Source: a virus
DNA length: 29,448 nt
Strand: one strand, 5' to 3'
IMG/VR virus record: IMGVR_UViG_3300030382_002467
Span: 1-29,448 of that record
Shown here: positions 22,901 to 29,448 of the stretch, piece after piece
How positions within the stretch are numbered: the first letter of the stretch is position 1
Layout of the letters: every line of letters begins with the position of its first letter
Made by a program: the position numbers and the translations under genes
The notes under the pieces: generated by a model
The model's database searches: none
Told to the model about the DNA's origin: nothing
What the model saw: the letters and a program-made list of their open reading frames with translations, nothing else

Positions 22901-25900
22901 AAGAACAAGTAGAATCAATAGCTGCGGAGATGCAAACATCAGCAGTAGAGCTAGGAGAACAGGTAAAGTACTTTAAAAAGAAATTCCCTCAACTCACTAT
23001 CACACTTAAAAAGACTCTTGGAAAGTATAGAGGCGAGTATGTTCTTGGTCGTATTACTGGTCATGCTGTTGAAATTGCTAAGGGTAGAGCTGGTGCTGAT
23101 ACTATCCCGCATGAGGTTGCTCACCATGTTGTAGATGTTCTTCGTCAATTCGGTGACGCTGGTAGTAAAAAATTAATTAGAAAGGGTGAGAGACTTTTTG
23201 GCGGTGAAGAAAAGTTAGTACAAGCTGTTGGTGAATATGGTGCAGGTAGACTTAGAAATAGGTCTATGGTAAGTAAAGCTAAAGCTTGGGTTCAAGAATT
23301 TTGGAGTAACATGAGGGCAAGGCTTGGATGGTATACAGAAGCTGATATTACTAGGGTTCTTGGTAAGAAACTTATGACTGGTAAAATACCAACTGGCGAG
23401 ATAGCTGAGTTTAAAGCTAAGTATCAAACTAAGGGTGATGCCATCAAGGAAAAGAAAGATTTGAATAGGCAGATAAATTCTCAGATTCGTAAAATAAATA
23501 TTCCAACTCCAATTCTTAGGGAAGCTAAAGAAGCTATATTTGGAACTGAGAATCTAAGTAAATATACAGAGTGGGCTAATGTTCATCAGATGAGAGAGTT
23601 TAATGAATTTGTTCATAATCCTAAGAACTGGCATGTTAATAAGGTAGAACAATTAAATGCTAAGTATGCTATAAATCCAGAGGTATCTAAACAACATCTT
23701 CGTGACATGGGTGTAAAGGGAGGTATTCCTGAGAATGCTACATTACATACCATTAAAGAATATCAATCATTCATTAAAGAAAATTATACTAAGTCTGTTA
23801 TACATGACAACACGCATGATTGGATATTAAACTTAAAAGATACAAAGTATACAGCTGCTAAAGTTCTTGGTAGGGCTATTACCCCTGTGTGGTTAGTCCT
23901 TAAAAATCATGGAGGTAAGCCAGGTAGGAAGATATCAGAAAAGCTTTTAAATCATGAGTGGGCAGAACATGTTTTATATAAAGGGCCAGGAGATCAAGCT
24001 ATTCACTTAATAAAGAAGACTCTTGGAAAAGATAAACAATATACTCACCTATTTGACATAGAACGTACAGAAGCTCGTTTAAAGAGAAAGAAGGGTGATG
24101 AAGACTATACTAAAGAAGGGGAGATGTCAGTAGAAGACAAAAGATTCTATAAGAACATGTTTAAAAAAGGTACACCTGAGTATGAAGCTTATAATACATG
24201 GACTAATAAAGAAAATAATGGTTACGCAGATTTTACATGGGATACACTTTTTAAAGAATTATCTGAGCATCATAATCCATCAGAGATTGCAAAGCTTAAA
24301 AGAGAATTAGATTCTAAGAGGGTTGAAGGCTATATGACACGTCTATGGACAAAGCGTGCACTTGAAACTATTAAAGAGGATAGCCCCTGGATGGATAAAA
24401 TGGTAACAAGGAATTTAAGTGAAGCTGCTAGGCGTGAAGCAGAGATATGGGGTCAAAATAAAAGCAGAGAAGAAATTTCTAATAAACGTAGAGAGCTTGA
24501 AAAGAGTGAAGAATTTAAAGATAGCATTCGTGAAGAGTTATATGATGCCATGAGGTTTGGATATGCAACTGTTAAAAACCCACATCTCATTGAACGTGGT
24601 GCTTTAATGCCTGAGTATATAGAGGTTACTAATGAAAATGGAAGGCTAGAAAAAGTAAAGGTTTATGAGGATGGCATAGGAAGCGCAGAGGCGTATGTAA
24701 GTAGAATGTCTAAGTTTCTTTCAACTGTGCGTTACTTCCCTGAGTGGACTGGGCTTGGAAGCAAGTATAAACTTGGTGAAAGTAAAAGACTTCAAGTGGA
24801 AGCACTTGAAACTGATGAGACTGTAGGTGCTTATGCAGCATTGGCAATTAAAAGACAACTAGGTGTTGACAGAACACATATGGAAAGTCTTAATCGCCCT
24901 ATGTATAAAGGTCTTGCTTGGTTTACAAATCTCTCAGCTGCTGTTGGATTGTCATCTCCTCTTTCTGGTGTAAAGAATTTAATGATTGGTCAGCCTAGAA
25001 CTGCTGGTCATTTTGGTTTTAGAAATACAATGCGTGCCTGGGCAAGAGGTTTTGATTCTATTGTAAAAGCAGATGCAAGAACAAAGGGCCAGCTTGAGTA
25101 TGGCTCTAAATCTTTGGAACTTGAGCGTATTAGGCTTGGTGAAGAAGGTGCTTGGAGAAATGTAAAAATGTCCAAATTATTTAAATTTAATCTAATGACA
25201 CAGACAGAAAATATGAATAGAATAGTATCTTCACATGCTGGTCAATTATATTTTGGAGAGGTTCTTTCTAAGCTTCGTGGTGAAAAAGGCATGTTTAAAA
25301 TGGGAACAAACAAAGGTCGTATGCGTAGGGTCATGTCTGAAGTTTGGCATTTAACTCCAGAAGAAATTAGATTACTTGAAACAACAAAGAATTTAAATAC
25401 TAATGAGATTGCTCCAAAGTATGCAGAGATAATGCATAAGGTGGGTCACTTTTCTCATGTATCTACTCAAGGAGGTACATCTACTGTTCTTCTTCCTCTG
25501 TGGATGTCTTCAAGGGAGGGTAGACCTCTAACTTTATTTCAGCGTATGGCAACATCTACTACAATAGATAGTTATAGAAACTTTGTTAAGCCAGTTTTAG
25601 ACTATGGTAATGTTGCTCCTATTTTACGTGCTACTATGGGACATGCTCTTAGTGGTGGGGCATTATTCTTCATGTATAAAACATTACTTAGTAAAGAACC
25701 TCCTGTTGGGTCAAAGCTCGAACAAGATGACGGATGGGATAGAGTTATGATGAATTTATGGAGGTCAGAGTTTCTTGGAGTATTTGGTGAGATACTAAGT
25801 CCATATGATAAAACTATTGCTGGTTCACTTGCAGAGCCTATGATTATACGTCATCTTAGTGAAGCTAAAGATAACGTTCATAATCTCTTGACTGGTGGCA

Positions 25901-26466
25901 AAACATTCAAACAAGCAGTTGGGGATTATTTAAAAAATACAGTCGTAGTTGCAGGCCAAGTTGGTGAGTTTGTACAAAAAAGTAGGTCTCCATACTATGC
26001 TAAATTTAAAAATGCAAGATCATGGACAAGTAAATGGAAGATGGAAAAGGGAATGTCGAAGTATTCTCCTGATGGAATCAGTACGAGAAGACAATCTTCT
26101 TATAGAGATTTAAGAGATGCAATACTATTTGGCTCAGAAGAAGATATTGCCCTTAATTATTGGTCTGCATTTAACACTATAGTGACAGATTATGAGGTTA
26201 AAAATCCTAGATCAAGTAAGGCTTGGAGAGAAAAGCAAGCAAAGACAGCTATCAAACAAATGATAAATCATTTTAATCCACTTAATATCTCAGATAGCAT
26301 GCAAGGTACTCCACATACAATGAGGAAAGAATTTTTAGGCTGGCTTACACCAGAGAATAGAAAGGCAATATTGGAAGTTGAAAAAGACTACTATTATAAA
26401 ATAAGAAAATATAATAGATATATAAATAAAGCTAAATGGAGGAACAGATACTACACATATGTGTAA
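19969..26466 (+). CDS. giant polyvalent-type ejection protein with tyrosine recombinase and zincin domains (2165 aa)
   Basis: ATG 19969 has AAGGAG upstream. The N-terminal ~250 residues have Gly/Ala hydrophobic segments (about 113-135 and 185-225), then coiled coil (about 330-560). Residues ~600-690 look like a tyrosine-recombinase core-binding domain, and ~750-940 hold the catalytic domain with R783, K809, H886, R889, H920 and Y930. An HEVAH zincin motif sits at 1048-1052. The C-terminal half is largely helical with hydrophobic segments near 1645-1675 and 1885-1910. It is the last and largest virion gene, in the position of T7 gp16. The domain mix matches polyvalent proteins injected by phages. 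Delivery with the genome is inference; the recombinase residues are directly seen. Confidence 0.75.
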   Translation: MAMPYSVRVAIDSFREEEPTFSTLSDEQIYKHLKTYEPHLEWKEADKTPAKTRRKKDSSPSYMNAFAEWFDYGINEQSSDWMKAAYNNSLTGMTEQLMKGEQRYDLKDYDPNILADIGSMALSFLMPLDLLTFGAGGKFVGQPLAKMATAGMKSRVGAKFGTRALDAMIPAAINQAGTLATYEGAMGGVLAGIENENVMEGIGKGVLHGSIMGGAAGLVGGGLAFKNANVLKALSKEGKIAKAGQEATKKLTSYDKALMRATGMPGQIVGESATFTAGETLETAIDPDRDVRLEDIITSLGKNIGLFSILKGKSKLLQRGKEHVKLLEEQEVLKNVTDGLNKKKTRESEVYHNTYDRLMEEKAAETDPRIKERIQKDADTIKAEASNIDKGHFENRDAYKELIDILDLMSDPKKPVEPSVENYTKIVTGLEALIEAENRLGKTGAYKALTSQMERTKKEANDILDNLNERLINEAEKIESTEEKQIRLQAEAQERGVKDISIGKKKIAIEEATPAQIEARLKPLREKEQKQIELAAAEAGLPSADIIAERTAKKMGQLNPIDAFKEQGLSTKVEISELKAGSGKHAKANKYVGKKAHELINEAKIADSTKKKIYLGVKEFFPQSRGKMAHLSEVLKYAEYLEKIGIKFDDSRASHFKKYLKTTGQWENRKSIAGRLQKFYGGTHDTSWGLITQGQGYAGKYMRIGVGLANVGVLDVRWGAIVPGKATRITSTQKGLMSEVMEYLPEKINLDKKAPEIPNIVKKPIAKKTVQSLFETFYRFPKRISEMIGLKVGDINVKNGTVKFNVTKGKKGDTIVETFDLKTLDPVLWDTVVSLRKNKAKGDYIFSDMGKKKFSNDTVNGILDFLIKESGVTPVSMRGGKKFTSHHFRHSAATDAETIFRESGGKKDYVDLVQQILLSHEPDKLTRTHYIDKKAVDVNKELAEFYAAREGIEKSTKKDADIAVDRIKIAEKVKKTSKEQVESIAAEMQTSAVELGEQVKYFKKKFPQLTITLKKTLGKYRGEYVLGRITGHAVEIAKGRAGADTIPHEVAHHVVDVLRQFGDAGSKKLIRKGERLFGGEEKLVQAVGEYGAGRLRNRSMVSKAKAWVQEFWSNMRARLGWYTEADITRVLGKKLMTGKIPTGEIAEFKAKYQTKGDAIKEKKDLNRQINSQIRKINIPTPILREAKEAIFGTENLSKYTEWANVHQMREFNEFVHNPKNWHVNKVEQLNAKYAINPEVSKQHLRDMGVKGGIPENATLHTIKEYQSFIKENYTKSVIHDNTHDWILNLKDTKYTAAKVLGRAITPVWLVLKNHGGKPGRKISEKLLNHEWAEHVLYKGPGDQAIHLIKKTLGKDKQYTHLFDIERTEARLKRKKGDEDYTKEGEMSVEDKRFYKNMFKKGTPEYEAYNTWTNKENNGYADFTWDTLFKELSEHHNPSEIAKLKRELDSKRVEGYMTRLWTKRALETIKEDSPWMDKMVTRNLSEAARREAEIWGQNKSREEISNKRRELEKSEEFKDSIREELYDAMRFGYATVKNPHLIERGALMPEYIEVTNENGRLEKVKVYEDGIGSAEAYVSRMSKFLSTVRYFPEWTGLGSKYKLGESKRLQVEALETDETVGAYAALAIKRQLGVDRTHMESLNRPMYKGLAWFTNLSAAVGLSSPLSGVKNLMIGQPRTAGHFGFRNTMRAWARGFDSIVKADARTKGQLEYGSKSLELERIRLGEEGAWRNVKMSKLFKFNLMTQTENMNRIVSSHAGQLYFGEVLSKLRGEKGMFKMGTNKGRMRRVMSEVWHLTPEEIRLLETTKNLNTNEIAPKYAEIMHKVGHFSHVSTQGGTSTVLLPLWMSSREGRPLTLFQRMATSTTIDSYRNFVKPVLDYGNVAPILRATMGHALSGGALFFMYKTLLSKEPPVGSKLEQDDGWDRVMMNLWRSEFLGVFGEILSPYDKTIAGSLAEPMIIRHLSEAKDNVHNLLTGGKTFKQAVGDYLKNTVVVAGQVGEFVQKSRSPYYAKFKNARSWTSKWKMEKGMSKYSPDGISTRRQSSYRDLRDAILFGSEEDIALNYWSAFNTIVTDYEVKNPRSSKAWREKQAKTAIKQMINHFNPLNISDSMQGTPHTMRKEFLGWLTPENRKAILEVEKDYYYKIRKYNRYINKAKWRNRYYTYV
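21766..22788 (+). other. tyrosine recombinase (integrase-type) domain inside the giant protein
   Basis: RISEMIGLKVGDI (R783) gives box I, TKGKKGD (K809) the beta-hairpin Lys, HHFRHSAAT (H886, R889) box II, and LSHEPDKLTRTHY (H920, Y930) the His and nucleophile. The R-K, K-H and H-Y spacings (26, 77, 10) agree with XerD (24, 72, 9). The R889-H920 gap (31) is a little longer than in XerD (23). Confidence 0.85.
23026..23268 (+). other. zincin metallopeptidase-like domain
   Basis: TIPHEVAHHVVDVLRQFG contains HExxH (H1048, E1049, H1052), preceded by a beta segment with GRITGHAVEIAKGRAGAD. Glu1089 in VGEYGAG is a possible third ligand. The layout (Gly-rich beta hairpin, then T-x-P-HE-x-x-H) resembles the zincins of phage polyvalent proteins. 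Activity is not proven by sequence. Confidence 0.65.
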
Positions 26467-26490
26467 TATGGGAGTGTTTTAGCTCCGTAT
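26466..26490 (+). terminator. imperfect hairpin at the convergent gene junction
   Basis: GGAG (26471-26474) pairs with CTCC (26483-26486) over an eight-base loop, and ATAT (26466-26469) can pair with GTAT (26487-26490) with one wobble and one bulged G. It fills the 23-bp space between converging stop codons. No T-run follows on either strand, so any terminator role is weak or factor-dependent. Confidence 0.35.
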
Positions 26491-27017
26491 TAGCCCTTTA
26501 CAGCGACCTTTATACTTTTTTGGGGTTCTACCCACACTGGAGCGTTAGCATAGCTTAAATAGGCTTCTACACCATATATAGCAATAAGTAGTGCATCTGC
26601 CGTTTTTAGTGTTATCTTCTTTGCACTTGGACATCTTTCTATTGCCATTTGCTTTAACACTTTCTTCCGTATATCTTTTTTAAGTCCTTTTTTTATCTCA
26701 AAATGTGACTGCCATGTCTTTGGAGTTACAAGCATTGGCTCTATTTCATGTGAAGCAAGTATTCCCTGCCATTGTCCATAGTTCTCACCAAATGTAAATG
26801 ACCCAACCCTACCATCTGTAGGGAATGCCCATACCTTCTCCAAGAATACTCTTGTCCTATGTGCTGCGACATCGCTGAGACACATGCCTATTAAGTGTGC
26901 CATCGCATCTACTGTTCTAGGGCAGTTATGAATTTGCACTGTCTCATCGGTGATAATGGCTACACCACCACCTTTACCTGGGTCAATTCCTATTACTTTT
27001 TTAAAAGGGGATTTCAT
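26490..27017 (-). CDS. RuvC-like Holliday junction resolvase
   Basis: The 175-aa protein begins MKSPFKKVIGIDPGKGGG and has the RuvC/RNase H-fold acidic set: D12 in GIDPG, E60 in FLEKVWAF, and D141 in LKTADALLIAIYG. These would bind the two metal ions that cut four-way DNA junctions. The start ATG has GGAGG upstream and overlaps the helicase gene by 17 bases. Phage resolvases of this type clear branched DNA before packaging. The gene is the last in the minus-strand replication operon. Confidence 0.88.
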   Translation of the reverse strand: MKSPFKKVIGIDPGKGGGVAIITDETVQIHNCPRTVDAMAHLIGMCLSDVAAHRTRVFLEKVWAFPTDGRVGSFTFGENYGQWQGILASHEIEPMLVTPKTWQSHFEIKKGLKKDIRKKVLKQMAIERCPSAKKITLKTADALLIAIYGVEAYLSYANAPVWVEPQKSIKVAVKG

Positions 27018-28350
27018 CTTGCTGTGCCTCCGTTAGTGGCGGTACAAACAGCTCATCTTCATTGTTATACATCTTACACTTATCTCCATCATATGCCATT
27101 TGTATTGATCCTGTTTCTCCGTACCTGACCTTTGCAGCTACAAGTACTAATTGATTTTTATTTTCTGGCTTCGCTGTTGCTGGTACTTTATATGGATAGT
27201 AAACAAAGAATACATTCTCCGCTACTTGTTCTATTGCACCTGATTCTGCGAGGTCAGATAGCTGTGGTTTTGGATTCCCCCTCGTCTCCAAAGCTCTATT
27301 TAACTGGGATGCTAAAATTACAACACAGTTATACTCTTTTGCAATCCATTTATAGTCATTGACTATTCTCTCAAGCTGGAGTCTTCGTTGATCTTCCTTT
27401 CCTGTTGGAGTTATAAGCTGAATATAATCATCAAATATAACATCGGGTTTAAACTTCTTTATCTCTGTAGCAGATGCTGGGAAGTCTCTTATCTGATCGT
27501 ACATACGAAAATGTTTAGGGTTATATTTCTTTGCAATATAATCACGGACTCTATCAAGCTCCTGTAATTGTTTCATATCATATATACCTTGCCTAATCAT
27601 TGTATACGAGAGTCTTCCTGACTCCAAAGCTAATAGCTTTTTCAACACTTCAACGTTTGTGAGTTCCCTGTTAAACAGTAAAACTTTTCGTTTACTCGCC
27701 AAAATATTCGAGAGTAAATTTAGAAGCATTGTAGATTTACCATGCCCAGGTCTGCCACCTACTATTGTTATCTCACCCCTTGTAAGACCACCTGCAAACT
27801 TATCAACATTCTCAAACCCAGTCTTAACAAGTAGTTTATCAGTATTTTGTATTGATTCTATTGCATCACCAAGAGCCTCATTAATATCAAATGTACTATC
27901 AGGTCTTAGACTTATAAGCTCACCAATATTAGTATGGGCTGAGACAAGGACATCTAAAGCATCTATCTTATTGTCCATTGCCTTTTCTTCTATCTCTTTA
28001 GCTGATTCAATAACAAGACGTAGTAGATACTTCTCATATATCTTCTTTGCATATACCTCTATTGTGTCTTTGCTACCTGCTCCTTCCGTACAGTCTACAA
28101 GGAATACATTGGTTACTCCTTGTATGTGATCTCCTTCATCAAGGGTTGAGGTGACAGTCATAAGATCAACATGCTCTCTTCTTCGTATCATTCCTGCAAG
28201 CACGTTCCACAGCACTTTACATCTGCTGTCGTACCATACCTCATCTGAAACTATATACTTCGCTATATCATTGAATTTAGAAGGATACATAATAACAGCA
28301 CCAACTACAGCAAGTTCTATTGTTGCATCATTAGGAAGTTCTTTGTTCAT
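27001..28350 (-). CDS. dnaB: DnaB-family replicative helicase
   Basis: The 449-aa protein has an N-terminal helical domain (residues ~5-140: NDATIELAVVGAVIMYP) and a RecA-like core: Walker A GRPGHGKST (199-207), a Glu after it (LFNREL, E229), Walker B DVIFDD (303-308), and ASQLNR (347-352) followed by LSDLAESGAIEQ. This is the DnaB order and length. It would unwind the phage fork as a hexamer. AGGAGG lies about ten bases before ATG 28350. It overlaps the methyltransferase by one base and the resolvase by 17. The C-terminus is acidic (AQQDEIPF). Confidence 0.92.
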   Translation of the reverse strand: MNKELPNDATIELAVVGAVIMYPSKFNDIAKYIVSDEVWYDSRCKVLWNVLAGMIRRREHVDLMTVTSTLDEGDHIQGVTNVFLVDCTEGAGSKDTIEVYAKKIYEKYLLRLVIESAKEIEEKAMDNKIDALDVLVSAHTNIGELISLRPDSTFDINEALGDAIESIQNTDKLLVKTGFENVDKFAGGLTRGEITIVGGRPGHGKSTMLLNLLSNILASKRKVLLFNRELTNVEVLKKLLALESGRLSYTMIRQGIYDMKQLQELDRVRDYIAKKYNPKHFRMYDQIRDFPASATEIKKFKPDVIFDDYIQLITPTGKEDQRRLQLERIVNDYKWIAKEYNCVVILASQLNRALETRGNPKPQLSDLAESGAIEQVAENVFFVYYPYKVPATAKPENKNQLVLVAAKVRYGETGSIQMAYDGDKCKMYNNEDELFVPPLTEAQQDEIPF

Positions 28351-29258
28351 TAAAATAGTTCCTCCTGTGCTGTCTTGGTATTAATAAATCTAGCATACTC
28401 TTCGTTAAGTTCTATGCCTATCCATTTTCTGCCAAGTCTTTTAGCTACATTTGCTGTTGTACCGCTACCCATGAAAGGGTCTAATACCACATCTCCCTCT
28501 TTTGTTCCCGCTTTTATGCATAGCTCTGGTATTTTTTCAGGAAATACAGCAAAGTGAGCTTCACCTGATTGTGCGGTATTAATACTCCACACACTACGTT
28601 TATTTCTAAACTCTCCTGTTGGCTGCGAATCAGCTGCTATATTATTAGCAAGGAGAACATCTCTCCTACTATCTCCACGTGATGCTCTATTATCACCTAC
28701 ATACACAGCTTTTTCCTGTATAGCTTCATAGTCAAAGTAATATTTAGGTTTAAGCGACAAGAGGAATATATACTCATGAGACTTAACACATCTATCCTTT
28801 ACTGCTTCTGGCATTGGGTTTGGTTTATGCCATATTATATCTTGACGTAAATACCATCCATCTTTTTGAAGTGAAAATGCAAGCATCCAAGGGACACCTG
28901 TAAGGTCTTTTGTTTTTAAGCGTGGATGTTTAGGTGGTGCTTTTCGTTGCATCCTATAGTTACCACCCGTAGCATCATTGGTAATAGAATTGCCACCTTC
29001 CCAGTGACCACCTTTAGCACCGAAGTATGTATCTCCAATGTTCAGCCACAAAGTGCCATCATCTTTTAGTACACGTTTTGATTTATTAAACAGGGTTGTG
29101 AGGGTTCTTACAAAGTCTTCGGGTACAAGCTCCTCACCTAACTGCCCATCAGCATTGTAGTCTCTAAGACCCCAATACGGAGGAGAAGTTACTATAGCCT
29201 GTACTGACTTTTCTTTTATTTCGTCTATTTTTTCAAGACTGTTCCCAATCAGTAACAC
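28350..29258 (-). CDS. beta-class DNA methyltransferase (N4-cytosine or N6-adenine)
   Basis: GTG at 29258 is the best start, with GGAGA about eight bases upstream. The 302-aa product has TSPPYWGLRDY (catalytic motif IV, residues 24-34) ahead of DPFMGSGTT (SAM-binding motif I, 260-268), the permuted order of beta-class amino-methyltransferases. SPPYW is common in N4-cytosine enzymes, but N6-adenine cannot be excluded. Between the motifs is a region with GTLWLNIGDTY. There is no restriction partner nearby, so it probably protects phage DNA from host restriction or acts in DNA marking. It is in an operon with the helicase. Confidence 0.88.
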   Translation of the reverse strand: MLLIGNSLEKIDEIKEKSVQAIVTSPPYWGLRDYNADGQLGEELVPEDFVRTLTTLFNKSKRVLKDDGTLWLNIGDTYFGAKGGHWEGGNSITNDATGGNYRMQRKAPPKHPRLKTKDLTGVPWMLAFSLQKDGWYLRQDIIWHKPNPMPEAVKDRCVKSHEYIFLLSLKPKYYFDYEAIQEKAVYVGDNRASRGDSRRDVLLANNIAADSQPTGEFRNKRSVWSINTAQSGEAHFAVFPEKIPELCIKAGTKEGDVVLDPFMGSGTTANVAKRLGRKWIGIELNEEYARFINTKTAQEELF

Positions 29259-29448
29259 TATCTTTCTCCAGTAACTGAGAATATCTGAGCATTGTAGTCT
29301 TGATAAGGCGTGGTGTTATCTTTACGCCATATTCTGTAGTACCACCAATATCATTGAGAAACCTTACTACCTGGCTCTCATAAAAAGATACTATCCAGTC
29401 GTGGAGCTCTTGTTCTGATTCGAATCTATCTGCGAAGCTGTTTGCGAA
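29233..29448 (-). CDS. C-terminal part of unknown protein (N-terminus outside window)
   Basis: An open frame enters from the window edge and ends at TGA (29235-29233), overlapping the methyltransferase by 26 bases. It gives 71 residues: ADRFESEQELHDWIVSFY, then a mixed section with LNDIGGTTEYGVKITPRLIK, ending KDSVTDWEQS. It is helical and charged, with no recognised motif. The overlap with the methyltransferase start suggests translational coupling in the replication operon. Confidence 0.6.
   Translation of the reverse strand, partial: FANSFADRFESEQELHDWIVSFYESQVVRFLNDIGGTTEYGVKITPRLIKTTMLRYSQLLEKDSVTDWEQS

Noticed and set aside
26466-26490. Strong intrinsic bidirectional terminator
   Set aside because: The stem is short and interrupted, and neither strand has a T-run; kept only as a low-confidence hairpin.
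29405-29430. T-loop-like GATTCGAATC as part of a tRNA or integration site
   Set aside because: It is a short palindrome within an open coding frame; no acceptor or anticodon stems fit around it.
1-29448. CRISPR array, insertion sequence or tRNA gene
   Set aside because: No regularly spaced direct repeats, transposase, terminal inverted repeats or cloverleaf were seen on either strand by reading.

Overview
This window looks like about 29 kb of the late (virion and lysis) region, plus one edge of the replication region, of a tailed double-stranded DNA bacteriophage or a related prophage-like element. The DNA is AT-rich. Genes are packed head to tail, mostly with TAATG or ATGA start/stop overlaps or gaps of a few bases, and no gene-free stretch exceeds about 60 bases. 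There is no tRNA, rRNA, CRISPR or insertion sequence. The host cannot be read from the sequence. The gene style (S74-type fibres, a very large ejection protein, small holin-like proteins, convergent DnaB/RuvC/methyltransferase genes) resembles uncultured aquatic podovirus-like phages, but that placement is inference. Terminase, portal, capsid, DNA polymerase and a clear endolysin are not visible here.

Layout, plus strand. 1-1796: a partial gene and small accessory proteins, including a lysine-rich protein with an internal duplication and a zinc-ribbon protein. 1796-5147: a coiled-coil connector-like structural protein, two small adaptor-like proteins and two beta-rich proteins. 5163-9824: tail fibre and decoration proteins, the first ending in an S74 self-cleaving chaperone domain. 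9836-10606: a calcineurin-like phosphoesterase. 10599-12109: a virion-like protein and four small membrane or amphipathic proteins, probably for lysis. 12096-15925: a 923-aa stopper or tail-needle-hub-like protein with an unusual mosaic N-terminus, and a second S74 fibre. 15930-26466: four probable internal virion (ejection) proteins, ending in a 2165-aa giant.

Minus strand (29448 to 26490): the end of an unknown gene, a beta-class DNA methyltransferase, a DnaB-family helicase and a RuvC-like resolvase. They form one overlapping operon that converges on the structural operon at a 23-bp junction holding an imperfect hairpin.

The most interesting feature is the 2165-aa protein at 19969-26466. 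It sits where T7-like phages keep their largest ejection protein, but it contains a tyrosine recombinase domain with all six catalytic residues (R783, K809, H886, R889, H920, Y930). About 120 residues later it has an HEVAH zincin metallopeptidase motif (1048-1052), and its C-terminal half carries further hydrophobic segments. This matches the 'polyvalent protein' idea: a multidomain protein injected with the genome. It suggests that the phage may deliver its integrase or resolvase as virion cargo. Two neighbouring virion proteins share an N-terminal tag (KIYNEIV...EDSFEYSGD), and one of these also has a dockerin-like calcium loop. Together these hint at a shared docking or sorting system in this virion.
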